A DNA stretch of 64,000 nt from Taenia hydatigena (Eukaryota; Platyhelminthes; Cestoda; Cyclophyllidea; Taeniidae). The DNA lies in the NCBI GenBank assembly GCA_036345935.2, contig JADWOT020000001.1:16050828-16114827 (forward strand), written 5' to 3'. Position numbers and translations under genes: made by a program. Every line of letters starts with the position of its first letter. Within the stretch, counting starts at the first letter, position 1. Below, in pieces: positions 22,901-40,600 of this stretch. The notes beneath the pieces are model-generated. The model saw only the letters and a list, made by a program, of their open reading frames with translations, had not been told where the DNA came from and did not search any database.

Positions 22901-24690
22901 CAGCTCTGCTAAAATCGCCCTTCGCGTGACAGTCACGACAAGTTAGTTGAATTGCCTTCTCGTGTTGTCAAACGATAGTTGCAAATGAGTGAGTCATTTG
23001 GCATTGTTATGTTCAACTACCGTGAATCCAACGCAAGCTTCTCCTCTCGTGTAACCAACCCCATTCTCTATAATAATGGTGAAATCGGCTCCCACTTAGG
23101 CCTACTAAAATACCCACCTTACAGTCCTCCTTGGGCGGATTTGAGGTCTAAGCCCACACCTTTAAGCTTTGCAAGCCTTTAGAGGCAACTCACGTGTCGG
23201 TCAGTTCTCGGCATGTGTCTAGGTGTTTAAATTCTACTCCAGGCCACTATCATTATTATCAAAAAGCATTACCTTCTTCATGTCCATTTTTATCGGCGTT
23301 AAACGTTTTGGCTACTTTAATAACTAGGCAAGCAAATATTTGAAAGAGATCACGGGGCATTGATGCCATCAATATGGCGAATACTCCGTTACCTTTATTT
23401 GACTCAAGGTTGCTTTTGGTGTCACCCATTTCACCAAAATAGTGTCCCACATCAATACTGCTTAGCATTTCAACTCGTCGTTCTTGTGGAAAAACAAACG
23501 CACACTGCTACTGTCTGAGAGGCTAACAATGCTTGTCTAGTTTCCAAACTTGACCATGGTTCGGTTCAACCGAACAATTATGTTACGCAGTCTTAATTCA
23601 TGGTGTTGTTGGTGTTGCACATGTGACCTCAAAGGCCTAGAAAATGATTTGAACATACAACACTTGCATGGGCAGTTGAGCCTCGTGTATGTAATATATT
23701 GGACGTTTCAAGCAAAAGAAAAACAGGCGAACCCACTTTTATAGGCTTATCAAATTCATGCTAAAATGCATTGCTCTGTTTAGTATTTGAAAGGTTAATC
23801 TCGTGGTGATTAAACCAGCCTCACCCATGTCCTCAGTGATTCCAGAGGAAAGTGCAAAGCACAAGCGGCTGACACGATTTGACCATATTTCGCCAATTGG
23901 TCGATTTTTGATACAAAGTACCCAAAAGGGTACAAAAATTAGGGATGCTAAATCAAAGGCTCATTGATACATGCGCTGCGTCTCAAATCTAAACGTCACT
24001 TACACCGTTTGAGTTTAGCTTTGGTCCAGAGTTGGTATCTGATTATGACTACCACCGCGGATCATAACTCGTAACGCTCGCCGATCTCAAGTTAATGTCC
24101 ACTCATTTGAACAGCGCTTAGAGAGCGTAAAGTTGGTCATTAGAAAGCAAATTCAACGCTATCTAACATAAGAATCCACATTTTCCTAGTCTTCAACGCG
24201 AACTCAGCGTGTATGTCGACCATTGCAAAGCGGTGAGTAAATTCACAATTCAAAACCAGTGTTTGGAGGTTAGCAGCGAAGCTTGAAGCAGGAAAAATGC
24301 GTCTCGGTGTCTGCGAGTACACGTCACCAGGTGCAACGCGTGTGATTATGCAGCCCCTTAGGAAGGCAGAGGAAGTCAGAAATATCTAGTTGCACAAACA
24401 AACATTCTTTCTGGCCGACTAGTTAAGTTACACGGTGTAAGCAAACAGCCTTTGCTGCATCAAATTTGTACTTCAAAATACTTAGTATTTAGAAAATTCC
24501 TATTCTCGCACGCAATGGTTAAGTGCTAAGAGATAAAGCTACCATTATAGCCTACAAAGGCGCCTTCACAAAGATAATAGCACTAAGCTAAAAAATTACC
24601 TACGGCTTCACAATTCCAAATCACTTTTATTTTGTCCCGAATCCAACCACCGCATTCACAAAAACTGCAGGTTTCTTCAAGCATTATTGT
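19970..24690. other. Long stretch without supported gene
   Basis: ORFs are short. The longest is minus 21476-21865 (129 codons), a length expected by chance about once in a window like this, with no motif, splice support or paralog. No tandem repeats, RNA genes or promoter clusters were found by eye. Confidence 0.45.
24626..24631 (-). promoter_or_regulatory. AATAAA poly(A) signal
   Basis: AATAAA on the minus strand, about 115 bp past the stop codon of the two-exon gene. It is the first canonical poly(A) hexamer that I see downstream of it. Confidence 0.4.
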
Positions 24691-24746
24691 ATAACTGTTT
24701 TGAAAACTTGCAAGCACTTTATCGAATGCCGTCATGGACTGGCTAA

Positions 24747-25695
24747 TCACAAACCTGCTAAAGCGTGTAAAGCTCTACTCCTCCTCCATATGACATGGAG
24801 ACAGGCCCACAGTACCATCTCTACCAAATTGATCGTCCAATCATTTTGCGACCTGTTGCACCAAATGCGACAACTATCAGGTAAGTTGGAAAAAGGGAGA
24901 AAGTGAAAACCATCTAAGGCCTCGAATATCTTCTGCATGCAGTCCAAGTTTGGATGGAGACCTGAGGTTTGCCACATCGAGCCTGTCACAACTAGCGTTT
25001 GCTTTGACGTGAGAACATCGGCAACGGCATTCAGGTGTCCACAATTCCGATGTTCACAATCCGGAAAATCAAGACATAAAATGACACAGTCGTAGTCGCT
25101 CAGCTGCATCCTTTCTCCTCCTTCTCCACCTTCGTCAGACCATTCACGCATGTCCAGTATGATGCCACCTGCTGCCATCAAGAATGGATCCCACTGGTTT
25201 GAAAAGTTGGGAACGTCCGTAGACACATCCAAGAAGAGACGAGTATAGGAAGCAGAATGAAGCACTGGCAAATCGTATCTGTAGCGTCTCATCCGACAGG
25301 GCGACAGTCTTGTGCAACGACATGGCGTGGTGATCAAACAGTTGATCGGAGCCTGTGCATCAGCAGGAAACACTCTGGACACGAGGCCACGAAAGTAATC
25401 CTCTTCGTTATTGTAATACTGTCTTGCACAATCAAAATAATAAGTGCATTTCTCCACGTTTGCCAAGAATAGCATCCTGCAGAGGTGAACATCCAGCCAT
25501 TTTATGTCCTTTACACTGTGGTGGACACTAAGAGCTTGAATCGGAAGGCCTTGATTGAATCGCTCCTCTGTTGGCTCCCCCTAAACGGAACTTTTAATGG
25601 AACATTTTAGCAACTGCTGGAGAGAAATTGAATGTGTAAGGGATTTAATAAAGTCATTTAATGAACGCAGAGTTAATCAAACCGACCTGAGACAT
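24747..25695 (-). CDS. Unrecognised 280-residue protein, two exons
   Basis: Model: exon 1 is 25687-25695 (Met-Ser-Gln), then a 106-bp intron (donor CAG|GTCGGT, acceptor gtttag), then exon 2 at 25580-24747, stop TGA. The phases join at a codon boundary. TATA-like CATAAAAG sits 41 bp before the ATG and AATAAA about 115 bp after the stop. An open exon of 834 bp is far beyond chance here. The predicted soluble protein has no signal peptide. It starts GEPTEERFNQ, then carries HHSVKD, LCRMLF, ARQYYN, VFPADAQAPI, a basic Cys-rich patch (about residues 95-115), LFLDVSTDV, GGIILDMREW, an acidic-Gly linker, DYDCVILCLDF and TLVVTGS. The alternating hydrophobic strands in the second half could suit an alpha/beta fold, but I assign no function. 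A broken paralog lies at 15945-16895. An alternative is that a donor near the end (GCAG|GTTTGT) leads to further exons. Confidence 0.6.
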
Positions 25696-25735
25696 TACCA
25701 CGCAAAATCTGATAAGGGCTCTCCAAATGCAGCTG

Positions 25736-25743
25736 CTTTTATG
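25736..25743 (-). promoter_or_regulatory. TATA-like box of the two-exon gene
   Basis: CATAAAAG on the minus strand, 41 bp upstream of ATG 25693-25695. It is retained, with its spacing, in the paralogous locus at 16936-16943, although the flanks have diverged. Confidence 0.5.
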
Positions 25744-26369
25744 AGACAAGTGATCATCATTTAGTTCTAACCACTTTACCAATCCAGCCAATCAGCGAAG
25801 CTCAACGACCAACTACGATTCTCAGGTGCTACTCAGGTCTGCTTGGAAGGATATGTGCAAGTCCTGGCTGCACGTTCATGTAATTCGTAGTGATATTATG
25901 CTGACCTATTCATCACTAATGGAAAACCTGTCAGATTTCAGAATGTGGTTTTTGGGGTATAATGCACGAAAATGTTAAAGTGTCCTGTGGCGTGACGTGA
26001 CGTGGACATGTATATATACAAACATTTAAGATTTTGGCTATAACTAATGCAAATTGCAAAGTGTGTGCTCTTGCTTCGCTTTAGAAAATAGGTTAAAATT
26101 AATGTACCTTGCTGTTACTGGCCCGATTCGATCCTAATTAGCAAAAATCTCTTTTAAATAAAACAACTCAATGCAGATAATGTGGATGTGTGTTAATTTG
26201 CGTTAATATCCAACGCTGTGGAGATTTCAAGCAGCCGAACGCGTACTTGGTAGAAACATACCATGGCAGGAACACTGTCACCACCCTCGCTTAAATCGCA
26301 CTTTTGCGCAAAATTGCATCAAGCAGTCAATGGAGAGTGCTCAAAGTGACACTGGGGAGGATTACCGGT

Positions 26370-27220
26370 TCTCTTACAACCCAGACGATTGGAAAGCATC
26401 TTCAGAGATGGCAAAGCCAATGTCAGGATGATGCTTGGGTTAATAGGATGGTAAGTGGGTGCCTTCATCTGCTGCTAATGCCAACGGTTAAAGCAGTCCA
26501 ATTATTCTCGAAACAGACTGTACCATTGCTATTTGTATGTTTTTCATCGTTGGGAAGGTAGTGGTTGGCCAACGTTTAATTACTGCTCGCTTCATTGTTG
26601 TAGTCCTATGTAGTCGGTGAGGAGGCAATTGTGTGTGATGTTCTCAATAGTAGATAAAGAGTGATCCCTTCTATTCATTATTCTAATAGACGGTTCTAAT
26701 TGTTGCTGTTGTTGCGTTTAAAAGAAAGCATTTGACTCACAGTTGCCTACTATTTGTCATGTTGCTAGCGAAACCTTTTTTATTTCTCTCCCCCTATGCA
26801 CTGCGTGCCAATGTGCTTATCTACACATCTGCCCATTTAACAGACCTACACGTCTTATCAATACATATTATGCTAGCTGCTAATCCATCCATTAATTCCA
26901 TTCCAGTTTTAGCGACGATTCTCGGTAACGTCTGCTCTATTCTCGTGTTGACTTTCTGTTTCTGACCACAGATTATGACACATTTCCTTTTTCTTTGAGA
27001 ACCAATCAGAAAATTCCTAACTAGCAAAACATCAAATTGTGAACGAACTTAGAATAAAAGCCGAAATTACAGTAATAATGCTCGTATGTGTCTCATCGTC
27101 CTGCTTGTAACAAACGAGCATTTGTTATGCTGCAACATTAGCCTGCATGGACTAAAAACGTTTTATTTTGGAATAGTTTCTCATTGTCGACGTCTTTTGT
27201 TAAAAGCATTGCCTTCACAG
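26370..27220. other. No supported feature
   Basis: Short ORFs only. The plus-strand ORF 26304-26561 starts inside the duplicated block and has no counterpart in the sister copy, so it is not supported. Confidence 0.45.
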
Positions 27221-27435
27221 CTCAACCAGAACTACCGCACACCATTTATAATGCAACATTTAGGAAAAGAGTACTAGCTTTTTTGAAGGAGCGTGTACCT
27301 ACTGCAGTGCCAGTTGAACCATGCACTATTGCTAAGAACAGGCCGATAAAGTTAAACAAATATCACCCAAACCGACTAGCAAGCAACAATGTGAATGGTC
27401 GCTCTAAACTTCCTATTCATTTTGAACGTAAATAA
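27221..27435 (+). CDS. Exon candidate, basic peptide
   Basis: The sequence gccttcacag gives a good acceptor. From 27221 the frame is open for 71 codons to a TAA, with protein-like composition: it begins QPELPHTIYN and continues through FRKRVLAFLKERVPT to a basic, Asn/Lys-rich end. No start codon, upstream exon or paralog is seen in the window, and I do not recognise the family. It could be a chance open stretch. Confidence 0.22.
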
Positions 27436-27439
27436 CTTC

Positions 27440-28700
27440 AACATTAGTGGCGAATTTGTGTGCTCTGTATCATGCATTGACACGTTTCAGCAGCAAACCA
27501 GGTGTGTAATCTAGAAAGCGGTCTTATGCACCCATGCAATGAATTGACTCCTGGAGCGGTGAAATGAAGTATTAGCATATTGCAACTACCTTTTACAAAA
27601 TACTATATTCTCAAACAATGGCAGGGTGTGTGCTGCCGTCAGCTTTCCTAACATCAAAACATTGGGGCGACTCTTAAATAGTATTAATGTCTGCGATCGG
27701 TTCAGATGTTCAGAATATGTGACAGAATCCATGTGGGTGTAAATTTTGAAGTCTTGCTCATAGTAGGCAGTCCAGAAAAGCTGTACTGAAAAACTATTTC
27801 ATAGCAAAGGGAACTCACTCAACAAACTTCTACTATCAGCCGTCACTGATCCGCTTTCAAATACTTGTATCGATTGTCTGAACATGTGAGGAGGACTGTG
27901 TCTTCACCAACATTATCATGGTGGGCTACTTCATCTGAAATAATTTCCAGCGATTGCGGCTACTGCACTGCCTCTGACTTGTCACTGGTCGCCGTAAGCA
28001 CCAGCGGCAGAACTGTCGTGTTATGGCAACAAAAGAGAAAAATTGGGAAACAAGTGAAAATGGGCCTAGCAAAACAGAAAACAGAATAGGAAACGAGGAC
28101 TGGCAAACAAAGGCGGCATGATTGTGTTTCATTTTATTTATGCAGCGGACAAATTACTTTATGTAGGAGGCGCATGAGCTGCAAGTTTTGTTTTTGCTAC
28201 CACGTAGAGTGCGATTATGAGAGCTCAGAGTGAACGTCAACTGCCAGCAGAGAGATGTCGTGTCAAACTCCAATTAGAGGGGATGGAATGCCATACTTGA
28301 TCAGGCGTTGGATTGAGATCGCGTCGCGGTGACAGCTATGATGCAATGACCTCATGGTTTGATCGGACGATTCAGTAAATGTTTGTGGAGGGTGGTTAAG
28401 GCGGCTTACGGATAGGCAAAGGTTTCACAATTCAGCAATATACAGGCCAGCTCCTGCCGCAGTGTGTACGTATTCCTCACTCGTGACTATCGACAAATTG
28501 TTGAGTTGCTCTGAAGCTATCGCTCTCGGCATCTGTTAATATTTCCCATTGAGGCACCTTTGCAATCTTTGTTCTGTGGTTCCCAGGTTACAGTGGGTAT
28601 TGCCCTCTCAGACGATATTGCAACAGCAGATCCGTCATTGGAAATGGCTGGATAAGCACATGTACGAATGCTACTACTGCGCAAGAACCCCCCAACTACT
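27440..28700. other. No supported gene
   Basis: Short overlapping ORFs on both strands around 27865-28132 cannot be told apart by quality. No repeats or RNA genes are evident. Confidence 0.45.
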
Positions 28701-28702
28701 CC

Positions 28703-29275
28703 TCATGACAGACGAAAGTCCCTGATTTGCCGTTGGAATGTCACGAAATTCTTTGCCAATACTCTCCGCAAAATGATATTAAAAGGAATTTTAGTGCAGC
28801 AGATGTGTTTTTTTCCATTTTCATCATGTTCAATACAGAGTCGATGGCTTGTGTGTACAATAAATGCTGTCTCGAGAGTATCAATAGGCATGATCCCATC
28901 TCCTCGATTTCCAACTCCGACTGCATAAAACACTTTACTGAGTTCATCAAGCGGAACCACTTGATGGGCAATCGCTGCAGTTTCTTCGTTAGAAGTGCTA
29001 TTGACTGCCACCGAGAAGGTGTCAGTGGTTTTCTGCTAGACTGGATTAAGTTGACCGACGTCACGTTGTACGTATTTCACTGCCGGAACTGGGACAATGT
29101 TGGGCGTGACTTGAGGGGCATTGGAGGGTTTATTGCCCACCCACAGTCAATAGTCCTCGTCAGCGTGACCAATGGAGTGGCTGCGGAGCACAGCCGCTTG
29201 CACTGCGTGGATGAAGTGGTCCGCCAACAGAGTGGAATTGTAGGCGATGTACTGGCAAATCTGCCATTCGATTGA
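28703..29275 (-). pseudogene. Degenerate coding stretch, unrecognised
   Basis: One minus-strand frame runs about 190 codons with only two stops, TGA at 29147-29149 and TAG at 29036-29038. Its peptide looks protein-like: LADHFIHAVQAAVLRSHSIG, VPAVKYVQRDVGQLNPV, HQVVPLDELSKVFYAVGVG and LETAFIVHTSHRLC. The plus strand is fully open over 28727-29275 (182 codons) in the antiparallel register, where codon positions 1 and 3 face each other. Such mirror frames often arise from codon bias of one true strand. I favour the minus strand as an old gene with two nonsense mutations. An intact plus-strand gene is the alternative. No family assigned. Confidence 0.3.
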
Positions 29276-29847
29276 TTAGTCGTGTTCATTGCGACTAATT
29301 TCACAATCTTTTCCTTTGTTTTGCCCCTGCTCTGCATGCAACTCACTGACAAGTATATAACTAGAAATGCTACCAAGGCAACCTGGCATAATAAAGAACG
29401 AATATGTTCTCACGAGCCTACACTCAGCCTTCAACTCACGTGAAATTCTCTCTCAACTTTTTAGCTTTTTGCTATGTAGTTGATTCTTTTACTGTTCCTG
29501 CTGGTGAGTCCTTTCGCCTTACGAAGACGTCCAATGTGTGCATAGGGACCATAAGATATGCATTTGGAGTTTATCTGCCTTCAACAACACGAAGATGGGG
29601 GTCACTGAGTCACTCTTCCCTTCACTGTCTTCACTTTGTCATCCTATTCTTACAGTGAAATTAATGCGTCCTTGAATATTTTCTTCTTTTTCGAGAAACG
29701 GCTAGAGTGTAGTTACTTTAAACACGTTACCGGAAACATGTAAATTTACGCATTTGAGATGAGCTATGATTAGCTTATTGATAATACCGTCTGCAGCATC
29801 ATGAATGCACCTTGACTTTCGCAAGCAACCTTACTGCCTCTTTGCTT

Positions 29848-30869
29848 CACACTACCTTATTCAATATGGTAATGCATACGTGAAATAATGTGCAACCAAT
29901 TGATGTGCAAAGGGGTGTGATGTGGTGGCATGGGAACCGGCTGCCCGAAATAGCGCGAATATGTAGGAAAAGTGTAGAATTAAGAGTTGCAGAGATGACA
30001 AGAGCAAGGTAGAGATGGGTGAAGTGCAACAAAGTGCGTCAGCAACCCGGAGCTTTCCACTTCTGCCACCGATGTGTGTACCAACCCAGACCAATGTAGA
30101 ATAACCTCGATGGGGTGCCTAAACCCACGGGCATCTACGCGTGGCTGTCGCTGACGTCCGTTTTCTATGCAACTTACTACTTGACTCTCAGCTCTAATGA
30201 CCACACACATAGCCTATTGCTTCTATTTTCTGTCATACCATCCCAGCTACTCCCCCCTAAATCACTAATAGCATCAGCTCCTACAATGCTCGTTTAAGTG
30301 TTGCAGCAGGCACACTTCGTCTGTACAACCGCAAATGTACACTTCGAGATGTTCACACTGCTTGAGTCGCTGACAGGATTTTGTATTTTAATTGGCACTA
30401 CGATTCGGGGTGGTCATATTGGCCCACCGAAGTACACCAAACGGAAGTTTTTGTGCTTACGCAAGAAGGAAGGGGATAAATCATCCACACGACTTGTGCT
30501 GACAGGACTACCGCAAATGTTATAATCACTGCACCAGTGACGCGTGCGAATGCGCCTGCATCAGGAACCTTGTCCGCATTCGTGTATCATTGTCTTCTGT
30601 AAGATGTGGTCAATTGAACCTAATCGAGGTTGACGGTTCAAACCCTCACATTTTGATCATTTGCACCTTTTGATTCACCTGCTCTCTTTTCTTCGACGTT
30701 CCATGATTCCACACATTCTATGTGCTTAATGCCGTATCGGATCATACCGCATTTCATCTTTGCATTCGCGCCCCTTATCAGTGATTTCATTCATGTATCC
30801 CGCAGGGATGTTCATCATCCCATGAGAAATGCGGTTGGCTTGCGGTCATCAAGTGCACTAACAAGTCTT

Positions 30870-30870
<1 letters not shown>
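29848..30870 (+). repeat. R-family dispersed repeat, member c (longest)
   Basis: It begins with ctaccttattcaatatgg and has the longest collinear extent of the family, about 1 kb. The first 320 bp match members a and b. 30170-30370 matches 11105-11300 and 6600-6830. 30535-30830 matches 7260-7640. The tail contains the B-box-like GGTTCAAACCC at about 30638, but without a convincing T-stem. No shared ORF exists, so it appears non-coding. Confidence 0.55.
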
Positions 30871-38463
<7,593 letters not shown>

Positions 38464-38531
38464 ATTGACCGAGTGCCTTACTGACCGCTGGACTGACTTG
38501 ATGAGTCTGCTGCAACCATGAACGTGACAAC

Positions 38532-38547
38532 GGCCCTTTTGAGGGCC
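38532..38547 (+). promoter_or_regulatory. Histone mRNA 3' stem-loop
   Basis: GGCCCTTTTGAGGGCC forms a perfect 6-bp stem with a 4-nt TTTG loop, followed by ACC. It lies 69 bp after the H2A stop. This is the element bound by SLBP in replication-dependent histone mRNAs of animals. It shows that the copy arose from genomic DNA, not from a polyadenylated mRNA. Confidence 0.85.
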
Positions 38548-38550
38548 ACC

Positions 38551-38560
38551 GGAAAGACGG
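38551..38560 (+). promoter_or_regulatory. Histone downstream element-like purine tract
   Basis: GGAAAGACGG begins 3 nt after the stem-loop. It has the GAAAGA core typical of the U7 snRNA target, but at shorter spacing than usual. Confidence 0.5.
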
Positions 38561-39618
38561 TTGTTTGTTTTTCGCTTAGGCTACTGAGGAATGACCGACC
38601 GATTAGTGCTTTTTCAGCCACCTTTGCATGTTTCTGTGTGTGTGAACGAGTCTTTGGGAAATGGTGTACCTTACTCTTCGGGTTGGGGCATTGAGAGGAG
38701 AGGTTGGGTGTGGAATATCGGCGCAGTGGATGTGTTTGTGTAAGCGAAGAGATGGGAGAGTCATTGATGTGAAGTTGGTGAAAGCAGGTGCGAAGTGGTT
38801 GAGTGTGTTGGTTACCGTGTCGTTGAGTTTGGTAGTTTAAGAGGTACCTTGGCACGAGCGAAGCGCAGGTGAATTGGTTGGGCTTGTTCGGCATCGGTGG
38901 TGAGGAATGACGTGGCGTTGGAAGCTGACGCGAATTAGTAGAAAGTGGGTGATACGTGGGTGATGGTGAGGTGGGTTCAATAGACAATGTTGTGGTAATG
39001 TCTTGGGGTGGTTTCGGGTTTGATGCTTATCCCGATTGCATACGTCTCTCTCTTTTTGACCTGCACTAAGCAATATCCTTTCAATAAAGTCATGTATCGA
39101 ATACTGGTCTATTGTCTCTCAGTGTTGGTAAACCAGTCGGGCATCTGATCATGGTCTACGACGCCCTTACCAATGTATCGCTCTCCGATTGTATCGCATC
39201 CAATTGTGCGCTATTGCCACCAATGCAGGTACTTGTAAGGCTGCCACAATGTAGTTGGTTGATTTGTCCTGCTGCATGTCTTCGTTGCTTACATCGCCTA
39301 CTTCGCCTGGTTGTACCTCGAAATGACAAGTTGGAATTGAATTAACTAGTGGGAAGGTAAAGCGACATTGATTGTGTTGTGAACATGCTGTTCTAAGCAG
39401 AGCTGTACTAAAACCTCTTTTCGTTAGGCAAGCACGAGCAGAACATTTGGTGTACTGGGACACCAACAGTGATGAGACAAACTGTCCTGAGTAGAACACA
39501 AGTTCTCTGGATGAATCAGTGGGAATCGCGAAACTTTGCCGTCATAAGTAAATTGTATATACGCAGTTCATGAAGACAACCTGCTGGTCGTGTCTACGTG
39601 TCATGAAAGAAACTCTTA
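38561..39618. other. G/T-rich flank of H2A; AATAAA at 39083
   Basis: The plus strand is strikingly rich in G and T over 38640-39000, so the opposite strand shows a 169-codon ORF rich in Ser, Pro, Thr and His. That is a composition artefact, not a gene. An AATAAA lies at 39083-39088. Nothing else is supported. Confidence 0.5.
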
Positions 39619-39885
39619 ATGGCAATCGCAGGATCTTTTCGATACTATCAAATACCAATGGAACACTACTTCACAGTAATAAAAAGCATGCAATTGGGAC
39701 GAAATGCGCTAGCCATGGGCTGCAATTGCGAGGTCGCGGAGAACATCTTTCGTCGGTGGCCACTTCTCTATCTGATGCGTACCAACACGGTGGCGCACTA
39801 CCTGCCACTCACTCATCGAATGCGTGCAGCTTGGCAGACCCGGACGGCAGGAAAAAGAGAAAACGAGTCAACTCAAAATGGTTGA
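39619..39885 (+). CDS. Weak ORF, possible exon
   Basis: This is an 88-codon ORF with protein-like segments (IPMEHYFTVIKSMQLGRNAL, ENIFRRWPLLYLMRTNTV). It has no motif I recognise, no paralog and no promoter. It is reported only because a better-formed exon candidate follows 200 bp downstream on the same strand. It may be chance. Confidence 0.15.
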   Translation: MAIAGSFRYYQIPMEHYFTVIKSMQLGRNALAMGCNCEVAENIFRRWPLLYLMRTNTVAHYLPLTHRMRAAWQTRTAGKRENESTQNG

Positions 39886-40087
39886 CAAACTTGTTAACAT
39901 GGACGACTCGGTCAAAGAGATTTGCAGAAGAAAGACAAAACGTCTAGAACGAATGGTAAAGCAGATTACTGCAAACTAACGATGCCTTTTGAACTGTAAA
40001 ATGGTTCGATGCGGAGACTAATAAAAAGGCATGCTGTCTATGCCACTAATGAGGAGATCGCAAGAAGTACTACCGTCTTTTTGTTAG

Positions 40088-40223
40088 CAAAGTGTAACTA
40101 ATTTGGAAGAGGATTGCTCGGAACCCTACATTACGCCAACCGGTATGGAATATTTAGAAGAACTGATCCACATCAATGGAGTACACGTGAACGAATTCCT
40201 AACTGACATATTGACATTAATGG
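40088..40223 (+). CDS. Exon candidate with acceptor and donor
   Basis: It is preceded by the acceptor accgtctttttgttag and open in phase 0. It reads QSVTNLEEDCSEPYITPTG, then MEYLEELIHINGVHVNEF and LTDILTLM, and can close on G|GTGAGA at 40223/40224. If not spliced there, the frame continues to a TAA 34 bp later. The acidic and hydrophobic alternation is protein-like. No family recognised. Confidence 0.25.
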
Positions 40224-40479
40224 GTGAGAAGTTAAAGATGGATGCCAATTGCTTCTAAGACGCAAAGAATACTGGTATAAGTCTACTAAGAGAATTAATT
40301 TCTTTTCCTTTAGTACTAATTGTCAAGGCGCACTAAATAACTTAATAAATGTATTTTGTTCCTTATGGGTTGCCTCAGTGACGGGGAGGTTGGACCAGAT
40401 AGCATTCTATTTTGACAATTTGCTGGAAAAGGCCATGAATTACCATGACTACACGTCAGGATTTTAATCCCCTTCTCTG

Positions 40480-40600
40480 TGGATAACGAACGCAAATGAG
40501 GGGCAAGTTGCGGCTCCTCATTGGTTAGCGTTAACCAATCATAACGCTGACGTCAAAAAGACGTCACTTCCATATTTGGCTACCTTTGCATGAGGCATTC
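40480..40600. promoter_or_regulatory. Promoter-like CCAAT/CRE/octamer cluster
   Basis: ATTGGTTA (40520-40527) and TAACCAAT (40532-40539) form an inverted CCAAT pair. A perfect palindromic CRE, TGACGTCA, follows at 40548-40555, and a near match, AGACGTCA, at 40559-40566. Octamer-like ACGCAAAT lies at about 40490 and TTTGCATG at about 40585. Such a mix is typical of cell-cycle and histone promoters. No intact gene starts in the next 300 bp on either strand (the plus ATG at 40621 opens only 34 codons), so it may be the remains of a promoter or serve an unannotated transcript. Confidence 0.45.

Larger units (their letters stand above)
24690..26370. repeat. Segmental duplication of two-exon gene, copy 2
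   Basis: Direct-orientation partner of 15890-17620, covering gene, promoter and upstream flank. To the right, similarity persists through the gagagtgctcaa block (17586 against 26334) and then stops. Confidence 0.85.

Noticed and set aside
24700..24906. 68-codon plus-strand ORF, and a consensus CAG|GTAAGT on the plus strand near 24880
   Set aside because: Antisense to the intact minus-strand exon. The donor-like sequence is not kept in the paralog (ggtaatttc).
30620..30650. tRNA B-box-like ggttcaaaccc
   Set aside because: No T-stem and no anticodon arm. It is part of an R-family repeat.
38478..38987. 169-codon minus-strand ORF next to H2A
   Set aside because: Rich in Ser, Pro, Thr, His and Gln because the plus strand is G/T-rich. 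It overlaps the histone stem-loop and has no motif.
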